Source of the DNA: Streptomyces harenosi
GTDB lineage: Bacteria > Actinomycetota > Actinomycetes > Streptomycetales > Streptomycetaceae
NCBI RefSeq assembly: GCF_011008945.1
Contig: NZ_WYCT01000003.1
Coordinates: 1-64,000, forward strand
Reading direction: 5' to 3'
DNA length: 64,000 bases
Below the pieces are notes generated by a model, which worked only from the letters and a program-made list of their open reading frames with translations, had not been told where the DNA came from and made no database searches. Positions 34,008-43,073 of the stretch are shown here, piece by piece (the stretch's first letter is position 1; each line of letters opens with the position of its first letter). A program made the position numbers and the translations under genes.

Positions 34008-34454
34008 ATGAAGATCATCCTCACCCACGAGGTCACCGGCCTCGGCGCCGCGGGCGACGTCGTCGACGTCAAGGACGGTTACGCTCGCAACTACCTGATC
34101 CCGCGGAAGTTCGCTATCCGCTGGACCAAGGGCGGCGAGAAGGACGTCGAGCAGATCCGTCGTGCTCGCAAGATCCACGAGATCCAGACCATCGAGCAGG
34201 CCAACCAGGTGAAGGCCCAGCTCGAGGGCGTCAAGGTCCGTCTGGCCGTCCGTGCCGGCGACGCCGGCCGGCTCTTCGGTTCCGTCACCCAGGCCGACAT
34301 CGCCTCGGCGATCAAGGCTGCCGGTGGCCCCGAGGTCGACAAGCGCCGCATCGAGGTGGCCGCGCCGATCAAGACGCTGGGCGCCCACGAGACGTCCGTG
34401 CGTCTGCACCCCGAGGTGGCCGCCACGGTCAACATCGAGGTGGTCGCGGCCTGA
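34008..34454 (+). CDS. rplI: 50S ribosomal protein L9
   Basis: 148 aa. N-terminal domain [36 protein letters not shown] carries the L9 signature (GxxGxxxxVxxGYxRNxL), followed by the long connecting helix and C-terminal domain. Last gene of the operon, 18 bases after rpsR, with a strong terminator behind it. Confidence 0.97.
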   Translation: MKIILTHEVTGLGAAGDVVDVKDGYARNYLIPRKFAIRWTKGGEKDVEQIRRARKIHEIQTIEQANQVKAQLEGVKVRLAVRAGDAGRLFGSVTQADIASAIKAAGGPEVDKRRIEVAAPIKTLGAHETSVRLHPEVAATVNIEVVAA

Positions 34455-34476
34455 GTGCCGCGCTCGCTGAAGCGGT

Positions 34477-34513
34477 GAGAGGGGCCGCACCCCTGGTGGG
34501 TGCGGCCCCTCTC
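34477..34513. terminator. terminator of the rpsF-rplI operon
   Basis: A perfect 16-bp stem (GAGAGGGGCCGCACCC with its complement) and 5-base loop CTGGT, 22 bases after rplI, between convergent genes. Confidence 0.92.
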
Positions 34514-34566
34514 ATGTCCGGGGCAGTTCCGGGTGCCGCGTCACCAACCGTTGCGCGAAGCGCGTG

Positions 34567-34580
34567 GTTTCACGTGAAAC
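34567..34580. other. parS site 9 (perfect)
   Basis: GTTTCACGTGAAAC three bases beyond the stop codon of the MATE gene, in the convergent gap after rplI. Confidence 0.95.
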
Positions 34581-34582
34581 GC

Positions 34583-35929
34583 TCAGCGGGTCGCACCGGT
34601 GACGACCCAGCGCCCGGAGCGGGTGCGGAGCCACAGCGTCAGCATCCGCACGGTCATCATCAGCGTCATGGCCGCCCAGACCGCCGTGAGACCGCCACCG
34701 AAGACCGGTACGAGAAGGGCCACCGGTGTGAAGACCGCCAGGGTGAGCAACATGGCCCAGGCAAGGTAGGGCCCGTCCCCGGCGCCCATCAGAACGCCGT
34801 CCAGGACGAAGACGACCCCGCAGACCGGCTGGGACACGGCCACGATGATCAGAGCCGGCAGTGCCGCGTCCTTCACCGCGGAATCTCCGGTGAACAGGGG
34901 AAGGAATGCCGGGCGGGCGACCACGACCAGCACGCCCAGCCCGATCCCGACGGCGACACCCCACTCCACCATCCGGCGGCAGACCGCGCGGGCCCCCTGG
35001 GAGTCGCCGGCTCCGAGGTAGCGGCCGATGATGGCCTGCCCCGCTATGGCGATGGCATCGAGCGCGAAGGCGAGCAGGCTCCACAGGGACAGGATGATCT
35101 GGTGAGCGGCGATGTCCGCATCGCCGAGACGGGCGGCGACGGCAGTGGCGATCATCAGGATGGCCCGAAGGGAGAGGGTACGGACCAGCAAGGGCACCCC
35201 TGCCTGGGCCGATGCCCGGATCCCCGCGGCGTCCGGGCGCAGGGAGGCACCGTGCCGACGGGCTCCTCGGACGACCACCACCAGATAGACCGCGGCCATG
35301 CCGCACTGGGCGATGACCGTGCCCCAGGCGGAGCCCGCGATGCCGAGACCGGCACCGTAGACGAGTCCCGCGTTGAGGGCGGCGTTGGCGACGAAGCCCC
35401 CGACGGCGACGTAAAGGGGGGTCCGGGTGTCCTGCAACCCGCGCAGGACACCGGTCGCGGCCAGCACCACGAGCATGGCGGGGATGCCCAGGGCGGAGAT
35501 GCGCAGATAGGTGGTCGCGTACGGGGCGGCGGTGGCGGAGGCACCGAAGAGGTCCACGAGGAACGGTGCCGTGGGCAGGACGAGGGCGATGACGGCGGCG
35601 CCGAGCAGCAGCGCCAGCCAGATGCCGTCCATGCCCTGGCGGATGGCGGCCTGTGCGTCACCCGCGCCGACCCGCCGGGCGACGGCCGCCGTCGTGGCGT
35701 AGGCGAGAAAGACGAAGACGCTGACGGCGGTGGTCAGGAGGGCCGAGGCGACGCCGAGTCCGGCGAGCTGGGCCGTACCGAGATGGCCGACGATCGCGCT
35801 GTCGGCCATGACGAAGAGCGGCTCGGCGACGAGTGCGCCGAAGGCCGGGACGGCCAGCGCGACGATCTCTCGGTCGTGCTGTCGCCGGATGGTCCCGGAG
35901 CGCGCGGGGGCCTGTGTCATGACCACCAA
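34583..35929 (-). CDS. MATE family efflux transporter
   Basis: 448 aa with 12 predicted helices in two similar halves, MOP/MATE superfamily (DinF subgroup by the opening DREIVALAVPAFGALVAEPLFVMADSAIVGHLG). The conserved Asp of the N-terminal lobe (VDLFGAS/ DSAIVGHLG) is present. Probably an Na+- or H+-driven drug or metabolite exporter. The start ATG faces away from dnaB across the DnaA-box region. Conserved position next to rplI/dnaB in Streptomyces. Confidence 0.9.
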   Translation of the reverse strand: MVVMTQAPARSGTIRRQHDREIVALAVPAFGALVAEPLFVMADSAIVGHLGTAQLAGLGVASALLTTAVSVFVFLAYATTAAVARRVGAGDAQAAIRQGMDGIWLALLLGAAVIALVLPTAPFLVDLFGASATAAPYATTYLRISALGIPAMLVVLAATGVLRGLQDTRTPLYVAVGGFVANAALNAGLVYGAGLGIAGSAWGTVIAQCGMAAVYLVVVVRGARRHGASLRPDAAGIRASAQAGVPLLVRTLSLRAILMIATAVAARLGDADIAAHQIILSLWSLLAFALDAIAIAGQAIIGRYLGAGDSQGARAVCRRMVEWGVAVGIGLGVLVVVARPAFLPLFTGDSAVKDAALPALIIVAVSQPVCGVVFVLDGVLMGAGDGPYLAWAMLLTLAVFTPVALLVPVFGGGLTAVWAAMTLMMTVRMLTLWLRTRSGRWVVTGATR

Positions 35930-36379
35930 TCTAATCGTCCACAGGTAATGGATGCAAAGGCTTTGTGATCCTTACTGGTCGTCTCTGGGTGTGTACTTCC
36001 GTGCACCGTCGGCAGCGATGTTGCCCCGATGGGGAAAGTTTTTCTTCTGCACAGCCCGTGGATGTCAAAAGCGCAGGTCAGGGCGGTTTCGGAGAGGCCG
36101 GCGCGGGCTTGTTCACAGGGCTGTCCACCGGCTCGTGCACAGGTTTCGCGCAGTTCTCCACAGCATCGGGGCGGTCGTCCACATGGCCTGTGGATAACCA
36201 GATTGGCTGACGCTGTCCGTGGCCCTACGGTGGTCCGGCGCCTGCTCCGTTCGCCGGGTCGCAAACCATGGCAAAACCGGCGCCGTTGAACCGGAGGCCG
36301 GGCGTCTCATGTGTCAGTGCCGTGCCGTAGAAGAAAGGGCATGGCTAGGTCCGCCGTGCGGACGGGAGGAGGTGGCTCG
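35930..36379. promoter_or_regulatory. MATE gene / dnaB divergent region
   Basis: 450 bases without a gene. The part at 36109-36197 is a cluster of DnaA boxes (separate entry). One more box-like TCGTCCACA lies at 35935-35943 by the MATE start. dnaB is started at 36380, so the in-frame extension to 36311 is counted as leader. Confidence 0.65.
36109..36197. promoter_or_regulatory. cluster of DnaA boxes upstream of dnaB
   Basis: In 89 bases: TTGTTCACA (36109-36117, one mismatch to TTGTCCACA), CTGTCCACC (36121-36129, two), TTCTCCACA (36154-36162, one), TCGTCCACA (36175-36183, one) and TGTGGATAA (36189-36197, an exact reverse TTATCCACA, the strong box of other bacteria). All but the last point the same way. 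Outside oriC such clusters can titrate DnaA or regulate adjacent genes. Confidence 0.7.
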
Positions 36380-37858
36380 GTGAGTATTTCCGAGCCCTTG
36401 GACGAGCCGTGGGCCGACAGCGGCCCCAGTGATCGTCTGCCCGCCTCCCGTCGGCGTGCGGACGGCCCGCGAGGCCGTGACGAGCAGCACGACCGTGGCC
36501 GGGACGGCGCGGAGTGGGACGGCGCGGGGTCGTCGTTCGAGCGCCTTCCGCCGCAGGACCTGGACGCCGAGCAGTCGGTCCTCGGCGGCATGCTCCTGTC
36601 CAAGGACGCCATCGCCGATGTCGTCGAGATCCTCAAGGGGCGGGACTTCTACAAGCCGGCCCACGAGACGATCTACCAGGCGATCCTCGACGTCTACGCC
36701 AAGGGCGAGCCGGCCGACCCCATCACGATCGCCGCCGAGCTGACCAAGCGCGGCGAGATCAACAAGGTCGGCGGGGCGGCGTATCTGCACACGCTCGTCC
36801 AGACCGTGCCGACGGCGGCGAACGCGGCGTACTACGCGGAGATCGTGCAGGAGCGCGCCGTCCTGCGCCGCCTGGTCGAGGCCGGAACGCGGATCACGCA
36901 GATGGGATACGCGGCCGACGACGATGTGGACGAGATCGTCAACCGCGCCCAGGCGGAGGTCTATGCCGTCACCGAGCAGCGCACCAGCGAGGACTACCTG
37001 CCGCTCGGCGACATCATGGAGGGCGCGCTCGACGAGATCGAGGCCATCGGGTCCCGCAGCGGCGAGATGACCGGCGTGCCGACGGGGTTCACCGACTTCG
37101 ACTCGCTCACCAACGGCCTGCACCCGGGGCAGATGATCGTCATCGCCGCACGTCCCGCGATGGGCAAGTCCACGCTCGCGCTGGACTTCGCGCGGGCGGC
37201 GTCGATCAAGCACAACCTGCCGAGCGTCATCTTCTCCCTGGAAATGGGACGCAACGAGATCGCGATGCGTCTGCTGTCCGCCGAGGCCCGTGTCGCCCTG
37301 CACCACATGAGGTCCGGCACGATGACGGACGACGACTGGACGCGTCTGGCGCGCCGGATGCCCGACGTCTCCGCCGCCCCGCTCTACATCGACGACTCCC
37401 CGAACCTGTCGATGATGGAGATCCGCGCCAAGTGCCGCCGGCTCAAGCAGCGCAACGACCTCAAGCTGGTCGTGATCGACTACCTCCAGCTGATGCAGTC
37501 CGGCGGTTCCAAGCGCGCCGAGAGCCGTCAGCAGGAGGTGTCGGACATGTCCCGTAACCTGAAGCTGCTGGCCAAGGAGCTGGAGATCCCGGTCATCGCC
37601 CTGTCCCAGCTCAACCGTGGTCCCGAACAGCGCACCGACAAGAAGCCGATGGTCTCGGACCTGCGCGAGTCCGGCTCCATCGAGCAGGACGCCGACATGG
37701 TCATCCTCCTGCACCGCGAGGACGCCTACGAGAAGGAGTCGCCGCGCGCGGGCGAGGCCGACCTGATCGTGGCCAAGCACCGTAACGGCCCGACGGCGAC
37801 GATCACGGTCGCCTTCCAAGGGCACTACTCGCGGTTCGTGGACATGGCGCAGACCTGA
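36380..37858 (+). CDS. dnaB: replicative DNA helicase DnaB
   Basis: 492 aa from GTG 36380, chosen for GGAGGAGG about 7 bases upstream. Hexameric 5'-3' helicase of the replication fork. N-terminal DnaB domain from about 50 (PPQDLDAEQSVLGGMLLSKDAIADVVEIL), C-terminal RecA-like domain with Walker A AARPAMGKSTLAL (about 256-268), Walker B KLVVIDYLQLM and the arginine-finger region. No intein. Its promoter region holds several DnaA boxes. Confidence 0.97.
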   Translation: MSISEPLDEPWADSGPSDRLPASRRRADGPRGRDEQHDRGRDGAEWDGAGSSFERLPPQDLDAEQSVLGGMLLSKDAIADVVEILKGRDFYKPAHETIYQAILDVYAKGEPADPITIAAELTKRGEINKVGGAAYLHTLVQTVPTAANAAYYAEIVQERAVLRRLVEAGTRITQMGYAADDDVDEIVNRAQAEVYAVTEQRTSEDYLPLGDIMEGALDEIEAIGSRSGEMTGVPTGFTDFDSLTNGLHPGQMIVIAARPAMGKSTLALDFARAASIKHNLPSVIFSLEMGRNEIAMRLLSAEARVALHHMRSGTMTDDDWTRLARRMPDVSAAPLYIDDSPNLSMMEIRAKCRRLKQRNDLKLVVIDYLQLMQSGGSKRAESRQQEVSDMSRNLKLLAKELEIPVIALSQLNRGPEQRTDKKPMVSDLRESGSIEQDADMVILLHREDAYEKESPRAGEADLIVAKHRNGPTATITVAFQGHYSRFVDMAQT

Positions 37859-37863
37859 TCCGC

Positions 37864-37905
37864 CGCTCGTGCGGGGCCCGGATTTCCGGCCGATTCCCAC
37901 GAGCG
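37864..37905. terminator. terminator between dnaB and the convergent reductase-like gene
   Basis: Outer stem CGCTCGTG / CACGAGCG enclosing an inner CCGGA-TT-TCCGG-type hairpin, directly after dnaB. Confidence 0.65.
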
Positions 37906-37928
37906 ATGGCCGCGGGCGGCGGGGCTGC

Positions 37929-38492
37929 TCAGCGCCTCGTCTCGTATCTGGTCAGGACCACGCCGCCGGGAAACGTCCGCGTCTCCACCAGGTTCAGGTT
38001 CACCCAGCTCTCCAGCGCGGTGAAGAACGGCGTGCCGCCGCCCACCAGGACCGGATGGGCGGCGATCAGGTACTCGTCGATCAGCCCGGCGCGCATGGCG
38101 GCTCCGGCGAGCGTCGCGCCGCCGATGTCCATCGGGCCGCCGTCCTCGGCCTTGAGCCGGGTGATCTCGGCGACCGCGTCGCCGGCGACCAGGCGGGTGT
38201 TCCAGTCGGTCCTGTCGGTCGTCGAGGAGAACACCACCTTCGGCATGTCCCGCCAGCGGCGCGCGAACTCGATCTCCGCCGGGGTGGCGTCGGGCTGCTG
38301 GTCGCCGGTCGGCCAGTACGAACTCATCGTCTGCCACAGCTTGCGCCCGTACAGCGTCAGGTCGGTCGCCTGCAACTGGTCGGACCAGAACTGGAACAGC
38401 TCGTCGCTCGGCATGCTCCAGCCGATGTCGTCGCCGGGCGCGGCGATGTAGCCGTCCAGGGTCAGGTTCATGCCGTAGATCAGCTTCCGCAT
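37929..38492 (-). CDS. dihydrofolate-reductase-like (RibD C-terminal domain) protein
   Basis: 187 aa from ATG 38492 (GGAAGG upstream). Single RibD_C/DHFR-fold domain: MRKLIYGMNLTLDGYIAAPG opening, YGRKLWQTMSSYW, and NADPH-site GPMDIGGATLAGAAMRAGLIDEY with GGGTPFF near the end. These YwjB/YyaP-type proteins are common in Streptomyces; the substrate is unknown. Not a substitute for FolA. Confidence 0.88.
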   Translation of the reverse strand: MRKLIYGMNLTLDGYIAAPGDDIGWSMPSDELFQFWSDQLQATDLTLYGRKLWQTMSSYWPTGDQQPDATPAEIEFARRWRDMPKVVFSSTTDRTDWNTRLVAGDAVAEITRLKAEDGGPMDIGGATLAGAAMRAGLIDEYLIAAHPVLVGGGTPFFTALESWVNLNLVETRTFPGGVVLTRYETRR

Positions 38493-38695
38493 GGCGCAGC
38501 CTTCCGTCCGTGGGTGTCCGGTGTGCAGACCAGCGTGGCGCGGGAAACTCATCGGTGCGCGATCCGGGCTCGCCGGCAGTCCTCGTGCGCGGGGATCGGC
38601 GTTGTGCTCGGCCGGTTCGGGGAATCGGCCGGTTCGGGGACGCCGCCTGGGTAATTGACTCGACGCGGGATGCACGGCCGGGTGGACTGTGGGAC

Positions 38696-40081
38696 ATGAC
38701 CACTTCTCAGGACGAACTGCTTCCCGCAACCCGCCGGGCCCTGCTGCACCGGATCGCCGTCGCCCAGAGCGAGGGGCGGGCACCCTCCCTGGTCGCCGCG
38801 GTGGTGCGCGGCGGGCGGACGGTGTGGCACGGGGCGCGGACCTGCGTGGACGGGCACGGACCGGACGAGAACGTGCAGTACCGGATCGGCTCCATCACCA
38901 AGACCTTCACCGCAGTGCTGGTGCTGCGGCTGCGGGACGAGGGTCTGCTCGACCTCACCGACCCGCTGGAGAAGCATCTTCCGGGGACGGGCGCGGGGGA
39001 GGCGACGATCGCCGAACTGCTCGCCCACACCGGTGGCCTGGCCGCCGAGTCCCCGGCACCGTGGTGGGAGCGCACCCCGGGCAGCCTGCGTCCCGGGCTC
39101 GCCGATGTACTGGGCGAGCAGCCGTTCCGCCACCCGGCGGGCCGGCGGTTCCATTACTCGAACCCCGGCTACACCCTGCTGGGCGCGTTGGTCGAGCAGG
39201 TGCGCGGCGCGTCCTGGGAGGAAGTCCTGCGGGCAGAGGTGCTCGAGCCCCTCGGGCTGCGGCGTACGAGCGCGCAGCCGCAGGCGCCGCATGCGGGTGG
39301 CTGGGCCGTGCACCCGTGGGCCGACGTCATGCTGCCCGAGCCCACCGAGGACCTCGGGCGGATGGCGCCGGCCGGTCAGCTCTGGTCGACCACCGGGGAC
39401 CTGGCCCGGTTCGCCGCCTTCCTCGCGTACGGCGACGACCGGGTGCTGGCCGCACGGACGGTGCGGGAGATGCGCATGCCCGCGGCACCGGCCGAGGCGG
39501 CGGACGTGGTCGACGGACTGTCCTACGGTCTGGGCCTGCAGCTTCAGAGCCGGGACGGGCGGCTGCTCTTCGGGCACTCCGGCTCGCTGCCGGGCTTCCT
39601 GGCCAATCTCACGATCAGCGTGGAGGACGACGTGGCGGCCGTGGTGCTGGCCAACTGCACCTCGGGCCCGCCGCTGGCCCTGGTGGGTGCGGATCTGGTC
39701 CGTATCGTCGCCGAGGCCGAGCCGCGGATTCCCGAACCGTGGCGTCCCCTGCCCGACGTCGACGAGTCCGTGCTGGATCTGGTCGGCCCCTGGTACTGGG
39801 GAACCCATGCCTTCGCCCTGCGGCTGGCGGCGGATGGCGAGGTGTCGCTCGAACCGCTGTCCGGGTACGGACGCCGCTCGCGGTTGCGGGCCAATGGTGA
39901 CGGCACCTGGACCGGGCTGGAGGGGTACTACGCCGGGGAGACTCTGCGTGCCGTGCGACGCCCGGACGGCAGCGTGAGCCACCTCGACCTGGGATCGTTC
40001 GTGTTCACCCGCAGGCCCTACGAGGAGTCGGCTCCGGTACCCGGTGGAGTGGATCCCGCGGGATGGCGGGGCATCGGTTAG
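38696..40081 (+). CDS. serine hydrolase of the beta-lactamase / class C PBP family
   Basis: 461 aa from ATG 38696. The catalytic SxxK is S66-IT-K69, the YxN is Y154-S-N156 and the third motif is H294-S-G296, as in esterase-, peptidase- and class C beta-lactamase-like proteins (family S12). No signal peptide is visible, so it is probably cytoplasmic, and a roughly 110-residue C-terminal beta domain (from about 345) follows. More likely a D-aminopeptidase or esterase than a resistance enzyme. Confidence 0.87.
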   Translation: MTTSQDELLPATRRALLHRIAVAQSEGRAPSLVAAVVRGGRTVWHGARTCVDGHGPDENVQYRIGSITKTFTAVLVLRLRDEGLLDLTDPLEKHLPGTGAGEATIAELLAHTGGLAAESPAPWWERTPGSLRPGLADVLGEQPFRHPAGRRFHYSNPGYTLLGALVEQVRGASWEEVLRAEVLEPLGLRRTSAQPQAPHAGGWAVHPWADVMLPEPTEDLGRMAPAGQLWSTTGDLARFAAFLAYGDDRVLAARTVREMRMPAAPAEAADVVDGLSYGLGLQLQSRDGRLLFGHSGSLPGFLANLTISVEDDVAAVVLANCTSGPPLALVGADLVRIVAEAEPRIPEPWRPLPDVDESVLDLVGPWYWGTHAFALRLAADGEVSLEPLSGYGRRSRLRANGDGTWTGLEGYYAGETLRAVRRPDGSVSHLDLGSFVFTRRPYEESAPVPGGVDPAGWRGIG

Positions 40082-40093
40082 AAGTCGCTCCGG

Positions 40094-40133
40094 GCAGGCG
40101 CGCCCCGTTTCACGTGAAACGAGGCGCGCCTGC
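40094..40133. terminator. terminator hairpin with parS in its loop
   Basis: An 11-bp stem GCAGGCGCGCC / GGCGCGCCTGC encloses a parS site (40107-40120) between the convergent hydrolase and GNAT genes. Confidence 0.75.
40107..40120. other. parS site 10 (perfect)
   Basis: GTTTCACGTGAAAC, in the apical part of the terminator hairpin 40094-40133. Confidence 0.95.
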
Positions 40134-40138
40134 GGTGC

Positions 40139-40591
40139 TCACAGGGCGAGTTTGAACCCCACGTGCGAGGGCGTGAAGCCGAGCCGTTCATAGAAGCGAT
40201 GCGCGTCCGTGCGGCTGCTGTCGGAGGTCAGCTGCACCAACTGGCAGTTCTGCCGCCGCGATTCGGCGATGGCCCATTCGATGAGCTGTGTCCCCAGGCC
40301 GCTGCCGCGCTCGTCGGCGTGGATGCGGACGGCCTCGATGACCGACCGGAGGGCGCCCCGGCGGGACAGCCCCGGAATGATCGTGAGCTGGAGCGTGCCG
40401 ACGACCCGCTCCTCCCGCACGGCCACCATCAGGTGCTGGTGCGGATCGTCGCTGAGGCGCTTGAAGGCCGCCAGATAAGGGGACAGGTCGTCGGGCGACT
40501 CCCGCTGCGCGCCCAGGGGGTCGTCGGCGAGCATCGCCACGATCGCCGGGATGTCCGTCTCGGCCGCAGGCCGTATCTCGAGCTCGGTCAT
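40139..40591 (-). CDS. GNAT family N-acetyltransferase
   Basis: 150 aa, single GNAT domain with acetyl-CoA motif VRIHADERGSGLGTQLIEWA (about 89-108) and C-terminal HRFYERLGFTPSHVGFKL. Typical of small-molecule or protein N-acetyltransferases; substrate unknown. Ends 18 bases from parS site 10. Confidence 0.9.
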   Translation of the reverse strand: MTELEIRPAAETDIPAIVAMLADDPLGAQRESPDDLSPYLAAFKRLSDDPHQHLMVAVREERVVGTLQLTIIPGLSRRGALRSVIEAVRIHADERGSGLGTQLIEWAIAESRRQNCQLVQLTSDSSRTDAHRFYERLGFTPSHVGFKLAL

Positions 40592-40628
40592 GGCCGCACT
40601 GTACGCAGTGCGCCGGTGGCAGTAGGGC

Positions 40629-41093
40629 CTAGGCGGGCACCGGTGCCTTCAGGGTCTCCACGACCTGGACGAGGGGGGCCAGGTCCGGGTTCTTCGCCGC
40701 CTCGTCCAGCGCCTCGCGCAGCGCGGCGTCGTTCGTCGGCCGGGCCTCCGCGAGGAGCTTCAGACCCGCTTCGGTCACGTTCGTATAGATACCGCGGCGG
40801 TCGGTCGGGCAGAGGTACCGCTCCAGCAGGCCCCGGTCCTCGAGCCGGCTGACCAGACGGGTGGTGGCGCTCTGGCTCAGGACGACCGCGTCGGCGACCT
40901 GCTTCATCTGCAGATGGCCCCCGTCGCCGTCGTGCTGCCGGCTCAGTACGTCGAGCAGGGAGTACTCGCGCACGCTCAGGCCGTGGTGGGCCTGCAGGGC
41001 GCGTTCGATATGGGCCTCGATCCTCCCGTGCAGCAGAGACAGGGCGCACCAGCCCTGGGCGAGGGCGGTGAGTGCGGGGTCCGTCGCTGTCAT
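40629..41093 (-). CDS. MarR family transcriptional regulator
   Basis: 154 aa from ATG 41093 (GGAGGA 9 bases upstream). Winged helix: VREYSLLDVLSRQ, MKQVADAVVLSQSATTRLVSRLEDRGLLERYLCPTDRRGIYTNVTEAGLKLL (about 40-110). Divergent from the MFS gene at 41235, the classical layout of a MarR repressor and the exporter it controls. Ligand unknown. Confidence 0.92.
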   Translation of the reverse strand: MTATDPALTALAQGWCALSLLHGRIEAHIERALQAHHGLSVREYSLLDVLSRQHDGDGGHLQMKQVADAVVLSQSATTRLVSRLEDRGLLERYLCPTDRRGIYTNVTEAGLKLLAEARPTNDAALREALDEAAKNPDLAPLVQVVETLKAPVPA

Positions 41094-41141
41094 TGGCGTT
41101 TCCTCCGTCCCGGAGTGACTGGAATCCAGGATAGGGCAGAG

Positions 41142-41189
41142 CCGCAATAGAGTGCGTTTGCGTATAGCCCGCGTCTGCAACTATTGTGG
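41142..41189. promoter_or_regulatory. divergent MarR/MFS promoter with candidate operator repeats
   Basis: CCGCAATAG (41142-41150) and CTATTGTGG (41181-41189) are inverted repeats matching at 8 of 9 bases with a 30-base gap, placed between the two divergent starts. Such half-sites could be MarR contacts or the two promoters' -10 regions. Confidence 0.4.
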
Positions 41190-41234
41190 ACGCACGTAAG
41201 GCGCTCCTGCAATCTTCTGGGAAGGTACACCCCT

Positions 41235-42449
41235 ATGCCTCTCGCGCTTCTGGCCCTCGCGATCGGGGCCTTCGGGATCGGAACGACCGAGTTCGTGATC
41301 ATGGGTCTGCTGCCCGAGGTCGCGGGCGACTTCGGGGTCTCGATCCCCACGGCGGGCTTCCTGGTGACCGGCTACGCGCTCGGCGTGATGTTCGGCGCCC
41401 CGCTCATGACCGTGCTGGGCACCAAGATCTCGCGCAAGCGGATGCTGATGCTGCTGATGGGCTTGTTCATCGCCGGCAACCTGCTCTCCGCTCTCGCCCC
41501 CGCCTTCGCGGTCATGCTGATCGGCCGGGTGGTCGCCTCGCTCGCCCACGGAGCGTTCTTCGGCATCGGCTCGGTGGTCGCAGCCGATCTGGTGGCGCCC
41601 GACAAGAAGGCCGGGGCCATCGCGATGATGTTCACCGGTCTCACCGTCGCCAATGTCGTCGGTGTCCCCCTGGGCACGCTCGTCGGGCAGTCCCTCGGCT
41701 GGCGTGTCACCTTCGCCCTCGTGGCCGCCCTCGGTGTGATCGGTCTGGCGGGCATCGCCAAGCTGGTTCCCGACCTGCCCAAGCCGGAAGGGGTGCAGCT
41801 GCGCCACGAGCTGGCCGCCTTCAAGAACGTGCAGGTCCTGCTCGCCATGGCGATGACCGTCCTCGGCTTCGGCGGAGTCTTCGCGGCCATCACCTACATC
41901 GCGCCGATGATGACGCACGCCGCCGGGTTCGCCGACGGATCCGTCACGTGGCTGCTCGTCCTCTTCGGTCTCGGCATGGTCGGCGGCAACCTCGTCGGCG
42001 GCAAGTTCGCCGACCGGGCCCTCATGCCCATGCTGTACGTCTCACTGGGCGCCCTGGCCGTCGTCCTGGCGCTCTTCACCCTCACCGCGCACAACAAGAT
42101 CGCGGCCGCCGTGACCATCGCGCTGATCGGTGCCCTGGGGTTCGCCACCGTGCCCCCGCTGCAGAAGCGCGTCCTGGACCAGGCGCACGGCGCTCCGACC
42201 CTGGCCTCGGCCGTGAACATCGGCGCCTTCAACCTCGGCAACGCGCTGGCGGCCTGGCTCGGCGGGCTCGTCATCGCGGCCGGCCTCGGCTACACCGCCC
42301 CCAACTGGGTGGGTGCCGTCCTGGCCGCGGCCGCCCTGGTCCTCGCCGTGCTCTCGGCCGCCCTGGAGCGGCGCGGCAGGGGCGTCCCCAGCGAGGTCGT
42401 CGCGGCCTCGGTCCCCGCCGGACAGCAGCGGACCGCCGTCCACCACTGA
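41235..42449 (+). CDS. MFS efflux transporter (DHA1, AraJ/Cmx-like)
   Basis: 404 aa from ATG 41235. Twelve helices: opening LALLALAIGAFGIGTTEFVIMGLLPEVAGD is typical of the drug:H+ antiporter-1 family; the helix 2-3 loop has GTKISRKRMLMLLMG and helix 5 the antiporter motif-like GVPLGTLVGQSLGWR (motif C region). Likely exports a small molecule under control of the adjacent MarR. Confidence 0.9.
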   Translation: MPLALLALAIGAFGIGTTEFVIMGLLPEVAGDFGVSIPTAGFLVTGYALGVMFGAPLMTVLGTKISRKRMLMLLMGLFIAGNLLSALAPAFAVMLIGRVVASLAHGAFFGIGSVVAADLVAPDKKAGAIAMMFTGLTVANVVGVPLGTLVGQSLGWRVTFALVAALGVIGLAGIAKLVPDLPKPEGVQLRHELAAFKNVQVLLAMAMTVLGFGGVFAAITYIAPMMTHAAGFADGSVTWLLVLFGLGMVGGNLVGGKFADRALMPMLYVSLGALAVVLALFTLTAHNKIAAAVTIALIGALGFATVPPLQKRVLDQAHGAPTLASAVNIGAFNLGNALAAWLGGLVIAAGLGYTAPNWVGAVLAAAALVLAVLSAALERRGRGVPSEVVAASVPAGQQRTAVHH

Positions 42450-42630
42450 GCCGCGGTGCCCGTCGCGGCCGCGGGGCCAGGGCCGTCCCCGCGGCGCGCG
42501 GCGCGCACCACCCACGACAGGCTTCCCGGGAAACGCCCCGGGAACGGGCGGGGCGGACCGGCTCCCACGACCGGAGCGGCACCGCCCCGCACACAGCAAC
42601 ACCACCCCGCACTCCTCAGGAGAACCCCTC

Positions 42631-43050
42631 ATGAGCACCACCGCCGTCACCCCGCTGACCATTCAGGACGCCGAAGCCCTCGTCACCGCGGCCCGCCAGG
42701 CCGCCGAGGCGGCCGGGGTCACGGTCAGCGTCACCGTCCTGGACGCGGGAGGCCATCTGCTGGCCTTCCGGCGCGACGACCGGGCCGTGCTGATCTCCGG
42801 TGAGACCAGCACGCGGAAGGCGTACACCGCGCTCCAGCTCGACGCCCCCACCGCCGACCTCGTCGAGGCCGTGCAGCCCGGAGGGCTTTTCCACACCCTG
42901 CCCACCGCACTCGACCGGCCGTTGCTGTTCATCGCGGGCGGCGTCCCGGTCCACCGCGACGGCCGGCTGATCGGGGCCATCGGGGTCGGCGGCGGTGCCC
43001 CCGAGCAGGACCACGCCTTCGCCACGGCGGCCGTGGAGGCCCTGGCCTGA
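42631..43050 (+). CDS. heme-binding-type protein of the GlcG/HbpS (DUF336) family
   Basis: 139 aa from ATG 42631 (CAGGAGA 8 bases upstream). Single GlcG/HbpS domain (LTIQDAEALVTAARQAAEAAGVTVSVTVLDAGGHLLAFRRDD ... GGVPVHRDGRLIGAIGVGGG). HbpS of S. reticuli binds heme and senses oxidative stress with SenS/SenR, but no two-component genes are nearby and there is no signal peptide. It follows the MFS gene by 181 bases and could be cotranscribed. Confidence 0.85.
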   Translation: MSTTAVTPLTIQDAEALVTAARQAAEAAGVTVSVTVLDAGGHLLAFRRDDRAVLISGETSTRKAYTALQLDAPTADLVEAVQPGGLFHTLPTALDRPLLFIAGGVPVHRDGRLIGAIGVGGGAPEQDHAFATAAVEALA

Positions 43051-43073
43051 CGGGGCCCTCCCACCCGCACGCA

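Noticed and set aside
36311-36379. N-terminal extension of dnaB
   Set aside because: Open frame only; the GTG at 36380 has a strong ribosome-binding site, and the extension has no homology to DnaB that I recognise.
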